Counted from the stretch's first letter, positions 44,181 to 51,931 are shown. The stretch is DNA of 64,000 bases from Nematostella vectensis (GCF_932526225.1 NC_064038.1:4340001-4404000), one strand, 5' to 3'. Notes: generated by a model not told the origin, from the letters alone. Numbers and translations: made by a program.

Positions 44181-44762
44181 GGACCTACTAATTGTGGGAA
44201 GACAAAGTACCTCACGGAGCAGCTTCGAGGGCCGTTCCGGCATGTGTTTGAATACATTGTGTTGATTTGTCCGACTTATGCGAAAAATAAGTCCTATCGT
44301 GGATTTGCTCACGGGGATAAACGTTTCTTGGTATTATCACCGGATTCTAGTAACACCGATGAGATTAACGAGTTACTAACAGATTGTGCGGTGCTGTTTT
44401 CTGGTACAAATACGTTACTCGTTTTGGATGACTGTGCTGTATCGAAAGATCTAAAGCAACGCTCGAACAAGTTTATCGATCTAGCGTTCTCAGGGAGACA
44501 CGATGGGTTATCAGTGTGGGTATTGACGCAACAATTAACATCCATAGCAAAGCCCTTCCGTGATAACGTCGCCTGTGTGGTTACATTCCATAATCCATCT
44601 CAAATCGGTACCAAAACACTGTTTGAAGATTATGGGGGTGACTTAGACGCCGAGACTCGTAAAAAGTTCGTAGAACTGCTGAAAACTGAAAAGTATTCCA
44701 GACTCTGTTTCTGCCTACGGCATCCATTCCAACGTTATTTGGAGATTCCTGCGACGCGGTGA
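44136..44762 (+). CDS. FtsK/A32-type genome-packaging ATPase
   Basis: 208 aa from the ATG at 44136. The open frame extends seven codons upstream only to a TTG. Walker A is GPTNCGKT (16-23), Walker B is LLVLDD (94-99), and the sensor-like VWVLTQQL segment follows. This is the pattern of the Polinton/NCLDV A32 packaging ATPases that pump DNA into the capsid. It lies 28 bp downstream of the capsid gene. The start is enclosed by a 13-bp inverted repeat. The gene is the breakpoint of the second copy. Confidence 0.93.
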   Translation: MEELREKVPFHCIITGPTNCGKTKYLTEQLRGPFRHVFEYIVLICPTYAKNKSYRGFAHGDKRFLVLSPDSSNTDEINELLTDCAVLFSGTNTLLVLDDCAVSKDLKQRSNKFIDLAFSGRHDGLSVWVLTQQLTSIAKPFRDNVACVVTFHNPSQIGTKTLFEDYGGDLDAETRKKFVELLKTEKYSRLCFCLRHPFQRYLEIPATR

Positions 44763-44825
44763 GCTCGAGGGGCTGACCCCTCGAAGTGGTTTAAAAACAT
44801 CTTAGTCTACTTACAAAATAAGATG
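44761..44825 (+). promoter_or_regulatory. Palindrome, TTTAAAAA motif and start-codon stem
   Basis: GAGGGGCTGACCCCTC (44767-44782) lies just past the ATPase stop. TTTAAAAA (44790-44797) is 33 bp before the next ATG. CATCTTA (44798-44804) pairs with TAAGATG (44819-44825), so the stem includes the start codon at 44823. Confidence 0.6.
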
Positions 44826-45353
44826 ACAAGCATTGAGGATTATATGGAAGAGGAGCCTGAGTCTAAGGGGAGTTCGAGGGGTGCGCCTCCTGAAGATGAT
44901 GTTGAAGTCAAACGAGAATCGCTGGCTATTCTCGCATCTCTTGGGACTACGAAGGAATTTCTTGGTGTTGGTATGAGTCTTGGTGATATCAAGAAGCTCT
45001 CGGCGAGAGACGTCGAAAAGTACTTTGTCCGCTACCAGACTGTCTTAGGCAAGCAAGTTACTGATGGATTAGTAGAATCAGCACTTCAAGTACTGTCTCA
45101 AGTCATTTCCTATGTGGTTCCTGTAGATGACACCGAAGCGCTTAGCAAAGACTTACAGAACGACGAGTTGGTTAAACGCGAATTGTCGAACTTTGCAGGT
45201 CTCTTGGTATTGAAGGGAGGAAGGATGGTAGCACTTGCTAGCGGTCTCTTCCGAGTCGCTAAGCATGTTAAACTAACACCTTCTTCACAGGAGACTTCAA
45301 ACAAACTTCAAGAAGTTCCAAGCACAACTGTGCAAACTCTTGAGCACACCTGA
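44823..45353 (+). CDS. Uncharacterised 176-aa Polinton protein
   Basis: I do not recognise it. It has an acidic N-terminus (EDYMEEEPESKG) carrying an in-frame partial copy of the element's palindrome (encoding SSRGAPPE), a helical middle, and a C-terminal Ser/Thr tail that may have grown from the adjacent minisatellite. It has no Cys and no clear membrane segment. It follows the ATPase, so a virion or assembly role is possible. Confidence 0.8.
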   Translation: MTSIEDYMEEEPESKGSSRGAPPEDDVEVKRESLAILASLGTTKEFLGVGMSLGDIKKLSARDVEKYFVRYQTVLGKQVTDGLVESALQVLSQVISYVVPVDDTEALSKDLQNDELVKRELSNFAGLLVLKGGRMVALASGLFRVAKHVKLTPSSQETSNKLQEVPSTTVQTLEHT

Positions 45354-45456
45354 GCACACCTAAGCAAGCTCTTGAGCACACCTGAGCACGTCTAAGCAAG
45401 CTCTTGAGCACAACTGGGCAAGCTCTTGAGCACAACTGAGCAAGCTCTTGAGCATG
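45334..45456 (+). repeat. GAGCACACCTGAGCA minisatellite
   Basis: Degenerate tandem units of about 22-33 bp (GAGCACAACTGAGCAAGCTCTT) begin in the last codons of the 176-aa gene and fill the spacer to the next promoter. An identical array occurs at 55668-55790 in copy 2. Confidence 0.85.
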
Positions 45457-45462
45457 ATGTGA

Positions 45463-45493
45463 TTTAAAGATTCTTTATCCAGAGTAAAGAATC
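45463..45493 (+). promoter_or_regulatory. TTTAAAGA motif and 9-bp hairpin ending at the ATG
   Basis: TTTAAAGA at 45463-45470. GATTCTTTA (45469-45477) and TAAAGAATC (45485-45493) form a perfect stem with a 7-base loop, and the next base is the A of the ATG at 45494. Confidence 0.7.
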
Positions 45494-45928
45494 ATGTCTG
45501 ACGAAAATCAAGAGGTTGAGCAAATCACAAAGGACCCTCCCCCCAGGAAGAAGAGTGCCGCTAAGGAGAAAGATCCTATAAAAGTCGCTTCTGGTAAGAG
45601 AGTTGCCGAATATAATAGGAGGTGTAGAGAAGCACTTGCTAGGGAGATGAAACGCGAGGCGGAGGCGAGTTCAGAAGACGCTGCACGAGCAGAGACACCC
45701 CACCAAGAGGGAGCTCGAGGGGATAGCCTCTCGGACGCTTGGATTCCAGAGCTATCGTTTACAACTGTACTGGCTCTAGTTGGAATAGGGCTCACCGCAT
45801 TGGATATGTATATGCGTTTTTACAAAAAGACGCCCAAGATCAACGCCAACGAGACTGAAACTTTCGAGAGGCCCGCCGCTCGAGGGGCTAGCCTCCCGAA
45901 CGCGACGCCTAAAATAGGAATGTTGTGA
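45494..45928 (+). CDS. Single-pass membrane protein, 144 aa, unknown
   Basis: Not recognised. A highly charged N-terminal half (KKSAAKEKD, then REALAREMKREAEAS) is followed by one membrane segment at about 88-108 (FTTVLALVGIGLTALDMYM) and a short basic/polar tail. Two in-frame copies of the dispersed palindrome encode GARGDSLS (73-80) and AARGASLP (near 127-134), one on each side of the membrane segment. Confidence 0.82.
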   Translation: MSDENQEVEQITKDPPPRKKSAAKEKDPIKVASGKRVAEYNRRCREALAREMKREAEASSEDAARAETPHQEGARGDSLSDAWIPELSFTTVLALVGIGLTALDMYMRFYKKTPKINANETETFERPAARGASLPNATPKIGML

Positions 45929-45936
45929 TTTAAAGA
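45929..45936 (+). promoter_or_regulatory. TTTAAAGA motif of the 74-aa gene
   Basis: TTTAAAGA begins 34 bp before the ATG at 45963. TTAAAG (45930-45935) is inverted as CTTTAA (45947-45952). Confidence 0.6.
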
Positions 45937-45962
45937 TTAACCAGACCTTTAATAAAAAAGTC

Positions 45963-46187
45963 ATGTCAACTGAAAACAAGCTTGTGAAGACGTTTACCGA
46001 TTCAGCGGTCATCATCGGGTTAGCCGCCGGTGTGGGTTATGTCGCTAAAAAGGCTATGAAAGAGTCATTCATCAGCGACCCTTCGTCGAGTGTTACAAAC
46101 TACGCTAAATGGGTTGCTGTCCTGTCCGGCAGTATGTATCTGAAAGATTATCTGGAAACACAAAAGATTTTGCCGAAAGCGCTGTAG
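45963..46187 (+). CDS. Small membrane protein, 74 aa, unknown
   Basis: Two weakly hydrophobic helices (SAVIIGLAAGVGYVAK and YAKWVAVLSGSMYLK) separated by a charged loop. No recognised family. Its own promoter-like motif and its exact conservation in copy 2 support a real gene despite its size. Confidence 0.72.
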   Translation: MSTENKLVKTFTDSAVIIGLAAGVGYVAKKAMKESFISDPSSSVTNYAKWVAVLSGSMYLKDYLETQKILPKAL

Positions 46188-46191
46188 GCGG

Positions 46192-46199
46192 TCTAAAGA
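46192..46199 (+). promoter_or_regulatory. TCTAAAGA motif of the 138-aa gene
   Basis: TCTAAAGA begins 28 bp before the ATG at 46220. The nearby inverted repeat (GTCT...AGAC) is weak. Confidence 0.5.
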
Positions 46200-46219
46200 T
46201 CTCGCAGACTGATTAATAA

Positions 46220-46636
46220 ATGGCGAGTATAGCATTTATGATTGGTGGGGCTATTCTTAATGCGACGGCGTTTGTCGGAGGGAGTTACCTAGCGAGATAC
46301 TTATCTTCTGACGCTACTCATGTTGATAAAGAAAAAATAAGACACGATAAAGCGCTTGAAAAGTATCAACAAGCAATGGGTGATTGGCAGAAAAAAAGAC
46401 AGGAATACCAGGATTGGTTGACTGAACAATACAACGATAAAGTTCGTGCGGATGAGAACGATAAAGAGACGGATGAGGCCTTCAAACTATACGCTCAAAC
46501 ACATCCAGATTTTGATTTGAAAGAGCCTGAGCTCTCAGATTACTACAGACCAAGTAGCAACCAAAAGATGGGAGAGATGGCATATGTTGGAGGTGGAATG
46601 TTAGCCCTTGGCTATGTAGCGAGTAGGTGGATATGA
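46220..46636 (+). CDS. Membrane and coiled-coil protein, 138 aa, unknown
   Basis: The hydrophobic, Gly-rich N-terminus (AFMIGGAILNATAFVGGSYLA) is followed by a strongly charged helical stretch (residues about 35-90, KYQQAMGDWQKKRQEYQDWL) and a C-terminal Gly-rich hydrophobic segment (MAYVGGGMLALGYVASRWI). This layout suggests both ends sit in a membrane or capsid inner surface. Function unknown. Confidence 0.8.
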   Translation: MASIAFMIGGAILNATAFVGGSYLARYLSSDATHVDKEKIRHDKALEKYQQAMGDWQKKRQEYQDWLTEQYNDKVRADENDKETDEAFKLYAQTHPDFDLKEPELSDYYRPSSNQKMGEMAYVGGGMLALGYVASRWI

Positions 46637-46646
46637 GCCGGCACGA

Positions 46647-46682
46647 CTTAAAGATTTCTTATCTTCAAACAAGATAAGAAAT
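46647..46682 (+). promoter_or_regulatory. CTTAAAGA motif and 12-bp hairpin at the ATG
   Basis: CTTAAAGA (46647-46654) is 34 bp before the ATG at 46681. ATTTCTTATCTT (46654-46665) pairs perfectly with AAGATAAGAAAT (46671-46682) around the 5-base loop CAAAC, so the stem ends on the A and T of the start codon. Confidence 0.72.
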
Positions 46683-47703
46683 GGATACAGATTTTGATCC
46701 CACAACAGAAGAAGGTAGAGAAGATTTGAATACTACTGTAGACGAAGATTATGACTCTCTTATTCCAAACGATGGTGAGGGAAGAGAATCATGGAATGAA
46801 AGGATTTCAAACAGATTTGGTAGAGGTGCAAGCTATGTGAGTAGGAGGTTGACCGACTTATGGAAAACACGAAACCCCGGGAGGGCTGTCCCCGAGTACA
46901 TGGAGTTACAGAATATGGGAGGTTCTCCTTCAACGGACACACTTAGGGTAGACCTTTTGTTATCGAAATATCCAGATCTTGATGAAAATTTAGTTCAGAT
47001 TTCAACGGATGAGAGAGGAAAACAATTCATTTCCTTCTATTCTGCGAGAAAAGGTGGTTGGACTATACCAGAAAGGTTGTATAATGAGGATAGAACGGTG
47101 CGGAAGAGTGTTGACACCAAAATCAGATCCGGAAAGTACAAGCAAATTCAGATTCAACTCGATGAACTAGACGCTACAGCTAATACACTCAGAGAAGAAG
47201 AAGAGAGAAACACCGAGCAAATGAGAAAAAATAATGAGGAACGAAGTGAAACAACTAACCAAGAAAGACTAAGAGCTATAGATCGTAAAAATGAAGAGCT
47301 CAGCGAAAGAAATTCTGTCATAGATGAGACTTTGGAAGAGAATCAATTGGAGAGAGAAAATCTTGAAGAGAGAATGTCGTTGAAAGATCGTGTCAAAGCG
47401 ATTTTTAAGAAATACGGATTTACAGTCGCTGCTGTCGTTACCGCTGTGGGCGTTGTTATCGGTGTTATTGTCTCTAATCTGAAAGCTGGGCTGACTAGTG
47501 TTGCAAAAGGTGTTGGAAATGGTCTGAAAACAATAGGCAAAAAATTAGGAGAAATACTCCCAGGAATGGTTGGTGCGATAGCTAGTTTCATATTTAGAAC
47601 GGCGGGTGAAGTTGTTGGCTTTTTAGCTAAAAACGCTTGGCTTCTCATCGTCGCTGTCGTTCTGTACTTCGTAGAACGATTTAAAAGGAGACGGAAATCA
47701 TAA
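46681..47703 (+). CDS. Coiled-coil protein with C-terminal membrane helices, 340 aa
   Basis: Acidic N-terminus; a middle with a predicted coiled coil (about 155-232, rich in Glu, Arg and Asn); then a hydrophobic Gly/Val helix (about 246-266), an amphipathic region (GNGLKTIGKKLGEILPGMVG), and a last membrane helix (about 318-333) before a basic RFKRRRKS end. Not recognised as a named family. The layout would suit a virion membrane or DNA-condensing protein, but that is speculation. Confidence 0.8.
   Translation: MDTDFDPTTEEGREDLNTTVDEDYDSLIPNDGEGRESWNERISNRFGRGASYVSRRLTDLWKTRNPGRAVPEYMELQNMGGSPSTDTLRVDLLLSKYPDLDENLVQISTDERGKQFISFYSARKGGWTIPERLYNEDRTVRKSVDTKIRSGKYKQIQIQLDELDATANTLREEEERNTEQMRKNNEERSETTNQERLRAIDRKNEELSERNSVIDETLEENQLERENLEERMSLKDRVKAIFKKYGFTVAAVVTAVGVVIGVIVSNLKAGLTSVAKGVGNGLKTIGKKLGEILPGMVGAIASFIFRTAGEVVGFLAKNAWLLIVAVVLYFVERFKRRRKS
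47680..47687 (+). promoter_or_regulatory. TTTAAAAG motif inside the end of the 340-aa gene
   Basis: TTTAAAAG lies in the last codons of the upstream gene and 27 bp before the ATG at 47707. The two genes are only 3 bp apart, so a promoter here must overlap coding sequence. Confidence 0.5.
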
Positions 47704-47706
47704 CAA

Positions 47707-48330
47707 ATGGTATTACTCTACATTGAAGGGAACGTTGGTGACTTTACCGTCTATTTAGAACACCCTATTGAAAAGCCGCGGTTTATCGCGCTGCGAGGAT
47801 GTGCGTTTCATAATCGTTGTAACAGTCTCTCAAGCGAGGGAACGGTCTCCGACGGTGAGAACATTATCCTCAGGATCCCCGCGGGGCAGTATACGATCGA
47901 GACGCTAAAACTTCAAATAGATGGGGGTATGCGTCTTGGTGAAAAGCCAATCTCTATTAGAGACTCGTCACTCGAGGTTCATCGAAACGTTGTGTTGAAT
48001 GAGCCGCTTGCCTGCCTGTTAGGACTCAAGACCAGGGAGCTGGAAGCAAACACTCGCCACAAGATAAAGACGATAGGTCACGAGGCTATTTTTATCCACT
48101 GCGACCTTGTGAACGCGTCTGACTCCCTCCAACAAGGGGCGCCCTCACAAGTCCTAGCAAGTGTAGAGCTTGATGAAGGAAAGATATACCTCAATCCAAG
48201 CGATCCGGTACGGGTTAGCACCACATCAGTCGGTTACGTGAGTAGTCTCCGTCTTAGTATAAAGGGCGGTGACGGAAACACAATAGAGCGCGGTCTCTAC
48301 CCGATACGTCTAATTTTAGAAATCACTTAA
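47707..48330 (+). CDS. Candidate penton / minor capsid protein, 207 aa
   Basis: A soluble, beta-rich sequence with no membrane segment, starting VLLYIEGNVGDFTVYLEHPI and ending RLSIKGGDGN...LYPIRLILEI. Alternating hydrophobic strands and the final strand pair resemble the single-jelly-roll penton of Polintons, and its length is plausible. I infer the role from fold-like pattern and location rather than from a firm match. It follows the 340-aa gene after 3 bp. Confidence 0.5.
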   Translation: MVLLYIEGNVGDFTVYLEHPIEKPRFIALRGCAFHNRCNSLSSEGTVSDGENIILRIPAGQYTIETLKLQIDGGMRLGEKPISIRDSSLEVHRNVVLNEPLACLLGLKTRELEANTRHKIKTIGHEAIFIHCDLVNASDSLQQGAPSQVLASVELDEGKIYLNPSDPVRVSTTSVGYVSSLRLSIKGGDGNTIERGLYPIRLILEIT

Positions 48331-48333
48331 AGA
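48326..48333 (+). promoter_or_regulatory. CTTAAAGA motif of the 201-aa gene
   Basis: CTTAAAGA overlaps the stop of the candidate penton gene and begins 32 bp before the ATG at 48358. Confidence 0.55.
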
Positions 48334-48357
48334 ATAAACTCTCCCCATAATAAAGCT

Positions 48358-48963
48358 ATGGAAGAGTACAACTCAATCTACCCGAACGTACCCCGAGGGG
48401 TCAGCCCCTCGGGTGATAACTTCAGACTCCAAAAGACCCACGATGTTTTGGGAAGTTTGGAGCAAGAAGTTAAACATTACAAGAACGTGAGGAAAAAGTA
48501 TAAACGAGCGCATAGCATGTTTTCAAAGTTAAGTGTGGTCTTAGGACTCTTATCCGTCATTCTTGGGTCTAGTGGTTTGGGGACTTCTCTGTCGGGTTTT
48601 GGTATCGTCGTCGGAGTTCCGTTGGGTGCTTTGGCCGGTGTTTTCGGTCTCACCTCTGTAGGCTGTGCGGCTGTTTCTAAACGGCTGTCGCAAAAAGTCT
48701 CCAAGCACGACCAAACAGCGGCGATGGCAAAGGCAAAAGTAAATAGCATACGCGACCTGGTCTCTAAAGCTTTAAAAGACAACAAAATATCAGACGAAGA
48801 GTTCTCTTTAATCTTGAACGAGGTGGACAAGTTTGAGGCTCTAAAGCTCCAGATCCGTCAAAAGTCGGTAAGAGAGGACGAAAAAAACGTAAACATTACC
48901 AAGCTGAGGGAAACAGTAAGAGAAGAGATTTTGAAAGACCTGGCGAGTCGACCCGCTCGGTGA
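48358..48963 (+). CDS. Two-helix membrane protein with charged tail, 201 aa
   Basis: N-terminal segment with an in-frame palindrome copy (48391-48413, encoding PRGVSPSG), a basic helix (KHYKNVRKKYKRAH), two adjacent hydrophobic segments (about 56-110, Leu/Gly/Ser-rich), then a long charged helix with VSKALKDNKISDEEFSLILNE. The last part has an EF-hand-like acidic look but not a proper loop. Family not recognised. Confidence 0.78.
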   Translation: MEEYNSIYPNVPRGVSPSGDNFRLQKTHDVLGSLEQEVKHYKNVRKKYKRAHSMFSKLSVVLGLLSVILGSSGLGTSLSGFGIVVGVPLGALAGVFGLTSVGCAAVSKRLSQKVSKHDQTAAMAKAKVNSIRDLVSKALKDNKISDEEFSLILNEVDKFEALKLQIRQKSVREDEKNVNITKLRETVREEILKDLASRPAR

Positions 48964-49025
48964 AATTTCTGTACGAGAGAACCCCCGTCGGATGGATCTA
49001 TGAATTGAGATGCGTAAAGGACTGA

Positions 49026-49056
49026 TTTAAAAACATCTTATATGTCATATAAGATG
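49026..49056 (+). promoter_or_regulatory. TTTAAAAA motif and 23-bp palindrome ending in ATG
   Basis: TTTAAAAA at 49026-49033 is followed by CATCTTATATG (49034-49044), one T, and CATATAAGATG (49046-49056). The perfect palindrome's last three bases are the ATG at 49054. A second ATG (49042) lies inside it. Spacing from the motif to 49054 is 28 bp, as in the other genes. Confidence 0.72.
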
Positions 49057-50568
49057 AAGTTTACAGAATTTGTGAAAAGGTACCCTTACTATTCACGCTT
49101 TAGGTTCTCTGCCGACGAGCATGGCGATGTGCAATTCGTTTTCAATGGGGACGAATACGATCCATTCGACAAGAATGGGAATCTAGTCAAAACGTTATAT
49201 CACTTTCCTGGTAATAGCTGGAAACCCGAGAATATCCAGGATTTTCTAGTCGCCGACGACACACAAGCATACAAGGAAACGATCCAGCAACTGTTTGGGT
49301 TCCCAAAACAATACAGACTAGACGCGCGTGCAGAGTACAAGATATTGCCGTGGGACGAAAACCCTACGAGAAATAATTACGTCTCTTTTAATGTTTTTAT
49401 AACACCAAAGGTGAAGACACACTTTGTTTTTAGGGACATATTCACCGACAGCTTGCTAGTATTCAGAACAGCAAAGGAGGCTAGTAGGTGGCTCGACGCC
49501 CCAAACCTCAGTTATTGGAGTCAAGCCTTAAATTTTGCTATGTTTTGCGCGACTGCTGGATGTGGTGTGACGCGTGACATGATTGACGACTCTCAAGTGG
49601 GGTCATTCTACAGATTTCACATCATTTTCACTATCAGACGAATATTAAACGAGCTACAATGCCCTCTTCCAAAAGATAGGCTCTTTAGTTGGAATAAAAA
49701 CTTTTACAGCGAAGCGGCTTACCAAAAACTAAGAACAGAATTCCGAACTGGTGACGATTTCCGGTTCCTCAGACCGATAAATCACGGGTTAGGGAACGTT
49801 TATAATTATGATTATCACGGCTTGTCATCTTCTAACGACAAGTATAAGCCTTATGGCACCATTGATCAATTACACGACGAATGGGACGCTGCCAAAAGCG
49901 ACCACGAACACATGAATCACTTTGAGATCGAGTACCTGAAAGACCTTAGAACTGGGTTTCAGTATGAGTGGTTCTTTCCGGAAAAATCAATGGGGTTAAC
50001 CAAAGCTGGGTTGTCTAGGATAAACCAGAGCATCGAAGCCTTTGTTTACTGTATTCTAGGCGCGCAAGTTCAGACCCGGTCGTCAATCGTCGGTGATAGC
50101 GGTTCAGCTCAGGAAACGAAACAGGTCTTCACGAAACTCTTTGAAAGCGCGGTGGTGGAAAACAGTATATCGAAAAGTATACAACGGTATCAGTTTGCTT
50201 TACAACAGGCGAGACAAAAACTAGACCTGGCTTTCGCCCTCGGCTGTTGGTTAAGTCCATCGTATCTTGTGATAAATAACAACACTTCGATCGCTGGCTA
50301 TAATAACAAGTTACAAAAAGCCACCACAGATATGAAACTGGGGTTGAATCCGATAAATAACGAGATAAAAACGATCCCAAAACATAATATGGGTCATTCA
50401 AAGATTGTGTTACCTCATACCGAGTCAGTCACGGCTCACAAACCGGAACCGGAGGCGAAAACTAACCCAAAGCCGGACGTGATTAAACCCACGAACACAC
50501 AGCACGAAACTAACCTTGCCACGATCACAGCCTTTACGGCTGGTTTAGCTTGGTATCTATTCCGGTAA
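49054..50568 (+). CDS. Uncharacterised 504-aa Polinton protein
   Basis: Start chosen at 49054 from promoter spacing; 49042 would add MSYK. It is the largest unknown of the element. It is soluble and aromatic-rich (KRYPYYSRFRFSADEHG...FRTGDDFRFLRPINHGLGNVYNYD) with a helical region near 330-405, a Pro/Lys/Thr-rich linker (EPEAKTNPKPDVIKPTN), and one C-terminal hydrophobic helix (ATITAFTAGLAWYLF) like a tail anchor. No catalytic signature that I recognise. It closes the plus-strand block. A surface or fibre-like virion component is one possibility, unproven. Confidence 0.82.
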   Translation: MKFTEFVKRYPYYSRFRFSADEHGDVQFVFNGDEYDPFDKNGNLVKTLYHFPGNSWKPENIQDFLVADDTQAYKETIQQLFGFPKQYRLDARAEYKILPWDENPTRNNYVSFNVFITPKVKTHFVFRDIFTDSLLVFRTAKEASRWLDAPNLSYWSQALNFAMFCATAGCGVTRDMIDDSQVGSFYRFHIIFTIRRILNELQCPLPKDRLFSWNKNFYSEAAYQKLRTEFRTGDDFRFLRPINHGLGNVYNYDYHGLSSSNDKYKPYGTIDQLHDEWDAAKSDHEHMNHFEIEYLKDLRTGFQYEWFFPEKSMGLTKAGLSRINQSIEAFVYCILGAQVQTRSSIVGDSGSAQETKQVFTKLFESAVVENSISKSIQRYQFALQQARQKLDLAFALGCWLSPSYLVINNNTSIAGYNNKLQKATTDMKLGLNPINNEIKTIPKHNMGHSKIVLPHTESVTAHKPEPEAKTNPKPDVIKPTNTQHETNLATITAFTAGLAWYLFR

Positions 50569-50767
50569 CATGCGGGGTGCATGTGGACGGATGTGACGTA
50601 CCGCAAGAAGACAATACCTGTTCACGTGTGCATACCAGACCACCCTGGCGACCGCGAACTCTCAATGTAAATACAAAACCTATTTTCAGAATCGCTAGTT
50701 GTTAGGGTGATTAGGAATGTATGTGTTTTGTAACGTGAGACGCGTTACAAAACTGAGTGGGTCAATG
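50569..50767. other. Spacer between convergent genes with 11-bp hairpin
   Basis: The convergent 504-aa (+) and zinc-repeat (-) genes are separated by 199 bp. GTTTTGTAACG (50725-50735) and CGTTACAAAAC (50743-50753) form a perfect stem around TGAGACG. A transcription-end or RNA-processing role is an inference from its location. An identical copy occurs at 61059-61087. Confidence 0.55.
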
Positions 50768-51097
50768 TTAATTTCCGTTACACGTTCTGCAATGATGCTT
50801 TTGTCTATCGTGTTCGCATATTTGAGACCCTCCGCATAACTTACAAAAGGGTCTCTGTTTGCCGTGTTCACACATCCCTTTCCCCTTGCAGTCTTTACAG
50901 ACATATCTTGCTCGTCTGTGCTCACAAATGCTACCGCCGTTACATTCTCTGCACCGTGTTTTTCTCCGGTTGTGAGGGCAGATTTGCGATCCGTGACAAT
51001 CTTTGCAATAATATTTCACTCTGCCATGAAGACACTTATAATCCGTTGTTCGCTTTACGGGGGATACTTTCAGGTCCTTCACCGTTTGGTTCTCCAT
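50768..51097 (-). CDS. Cys/His zinc-repeat protein, 109 aa
   Basis: Start at 51097 (MENQTVKDLK), 27 bp from a TTTAAGGA motif (51117-51124); an ATG at 51115 would add six residues. After the leader come four to five copies of a repeat of about 18 residues: C..CxG..ICEHxRxRxxC. These CEH/CK.C repeats are familiar from large DNA viruses and some protists, and probably bind zinc. The exact function is unknown. The leader matches that of PolB (MENLKVKDLK). Confidence 0.82.
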   Translation of the reverse strand: MENQTVKDLKVSPVKRTTDYKCLHGRVKYYCKDCHGSQICPHNRRKTRCRECNGGSICEHRRARYVCKDCKGKGMCEHGKQRPFCKLCGGSQICEHDRQKHHCRTCNGN

Positions 51098-51116
51098 TTC
51101 TATCAAACCGGTCATG

Positions 51117-51124
51117 TCCTTAAA
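51117..51124 (-). promoter_or_regulatory. TTTAAGGA motif of the zinc-repeat gene
   Basis: Minus-strand TTTAAGGA in the shared leader (GTGATTTAAGGACATG), 27 bp before the ATG at 51097. Confidence 0.55.
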
Positions 51125-51131
51125 TCACTTT

Positions 51132-51905
51132 TCAATCCAACACGCGATACCCGCCTTCTAGCCGGTTGGTAGTATGAGGTGTTAAAATCCAATCTACGAA
51201 CGGTAAACTATCCCATCTTGACCGTTCGAACGTCTCACATCGCGTCCCTAACCTTTCCTCTTCTGCCCACATCATAAGATACATCTGGTAGTCCAACTCG
51301 CGAACGAGATCTCTATCAACCACAAAGGTTTTACCTCTAAGAAACGAGGCGAATACATCACCACCCTCGTCAATCAACGGGAAGATTTCACGTCGCGTCT
51401 CGGTATCATTCTCACCACCAAACAGTCTGAGGTAAACTAAAAATTTCACTTCGCGCGGGAAATCCTGCACGGTCGGTAAGCCATACTCGTTACGACTCTC
51501 GTCTATGGCTTGCTGAATCCCCGTCTCCATCATGAACTCTAATGCTTTCTCTCTGAACCTCGATCCTACACTTAGGCAGTAGGCATGAAACGATTCGCAC
51601 TCCCTCCTGTGATCTTCATAATCGAAAGATTCTTCGTCGGAGAGCTCTTTGTATCCAATACTCATAATATCCAGGTCACATACGCATAGCTTATCGCTCA
51701 CTAAAGTTCTCCTACATACTGGACAGGTCGCAGAGCGGAGTCTAAGCACACATTTCAGATGATTTCCATGCCCACATTCTAACTCGGCGCTTGTTTCTTT
51801 TTGCACCTCCTCTAAACAGATCGAGCACAGGATGGGTTCTTCGAGACTACCCGATGGTGGTGGTGGTTGCTCTTCAACCATACGTTTAACCGTTTGTTCC
51901 TCCAT
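51132..51905 (-). CDS. RING-finger protein (probable E3 ubiquitin ligase), 257 aa
   Basis: RING-H2-type ligands C27, C30, C44, H46, H49, C52, C61 and C64 are complete (ILCSICLEEV...CGHGNHLKC...CPVCRRTL). The following 190 residues are acidic and unrecognised. The N-terminus MEEQTVKRMVEE is shared with the TFIIB-like gene. RING proteins encoded by DNA viruses commonly ubiquitinate host factors; that role here is inference. It has a CTTAAAGA motif (51924-51931) 26 bp upstream. The coding strand runs opposite to the virion block. Confidence 0.88.
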   Translation of the reverse strand: MEEQTVKRMVEEQPPPPSGSLEEPILCSICLEEVQKETSAELECGHGNHLKCVLRLRSATCPVCRRTLVSDKLCVCDLDIMSIGYKELSDEESFDYEDHRRECESFHAYCLSVGSRFREKALEFMMETGIQQAIDESRNEYGLPTVQDFPREVKFLVYLRLFGGENDTETRREIFPLIDEGGDVFASFLRGKTFVVDRDLVRELDYQMYLMMWAEEERLGTRCETFERSRWDSLPFVDWILTPHTTNRLEGGYRVLD

Positions 51906-51923
51906 TTTATTAAACTGTTCATG

Positions 51924-51931
51924 TCTTTAAG
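51924..51931 (-). promoter_or_regulatory. CTTAAAGA motif of the RING gene
   Basis: Minus-strand CTTAAAGA within AAAAGTGGCTTAAAGACATG, 26 bp before the ATG at 51905. GTTTAA and TTAAAC flank the start codon as a short inverted repeat. Confidence 0.6.

Noticed and set aside
45508-46015. Minus-strand frames of 79-95 codons opposite the 144-aa gene
   Set aside because: No promoter motif and no domain; they mirror a supported plus-strand gene with its own start-codon hairpin.
50695-50925. 76-codon minus-strand frame
   Set aside because: It overlaps the zinc-repeat gene in another frame, lacks its own TTTAAAGA motif, and runs through the convergent hairpin.
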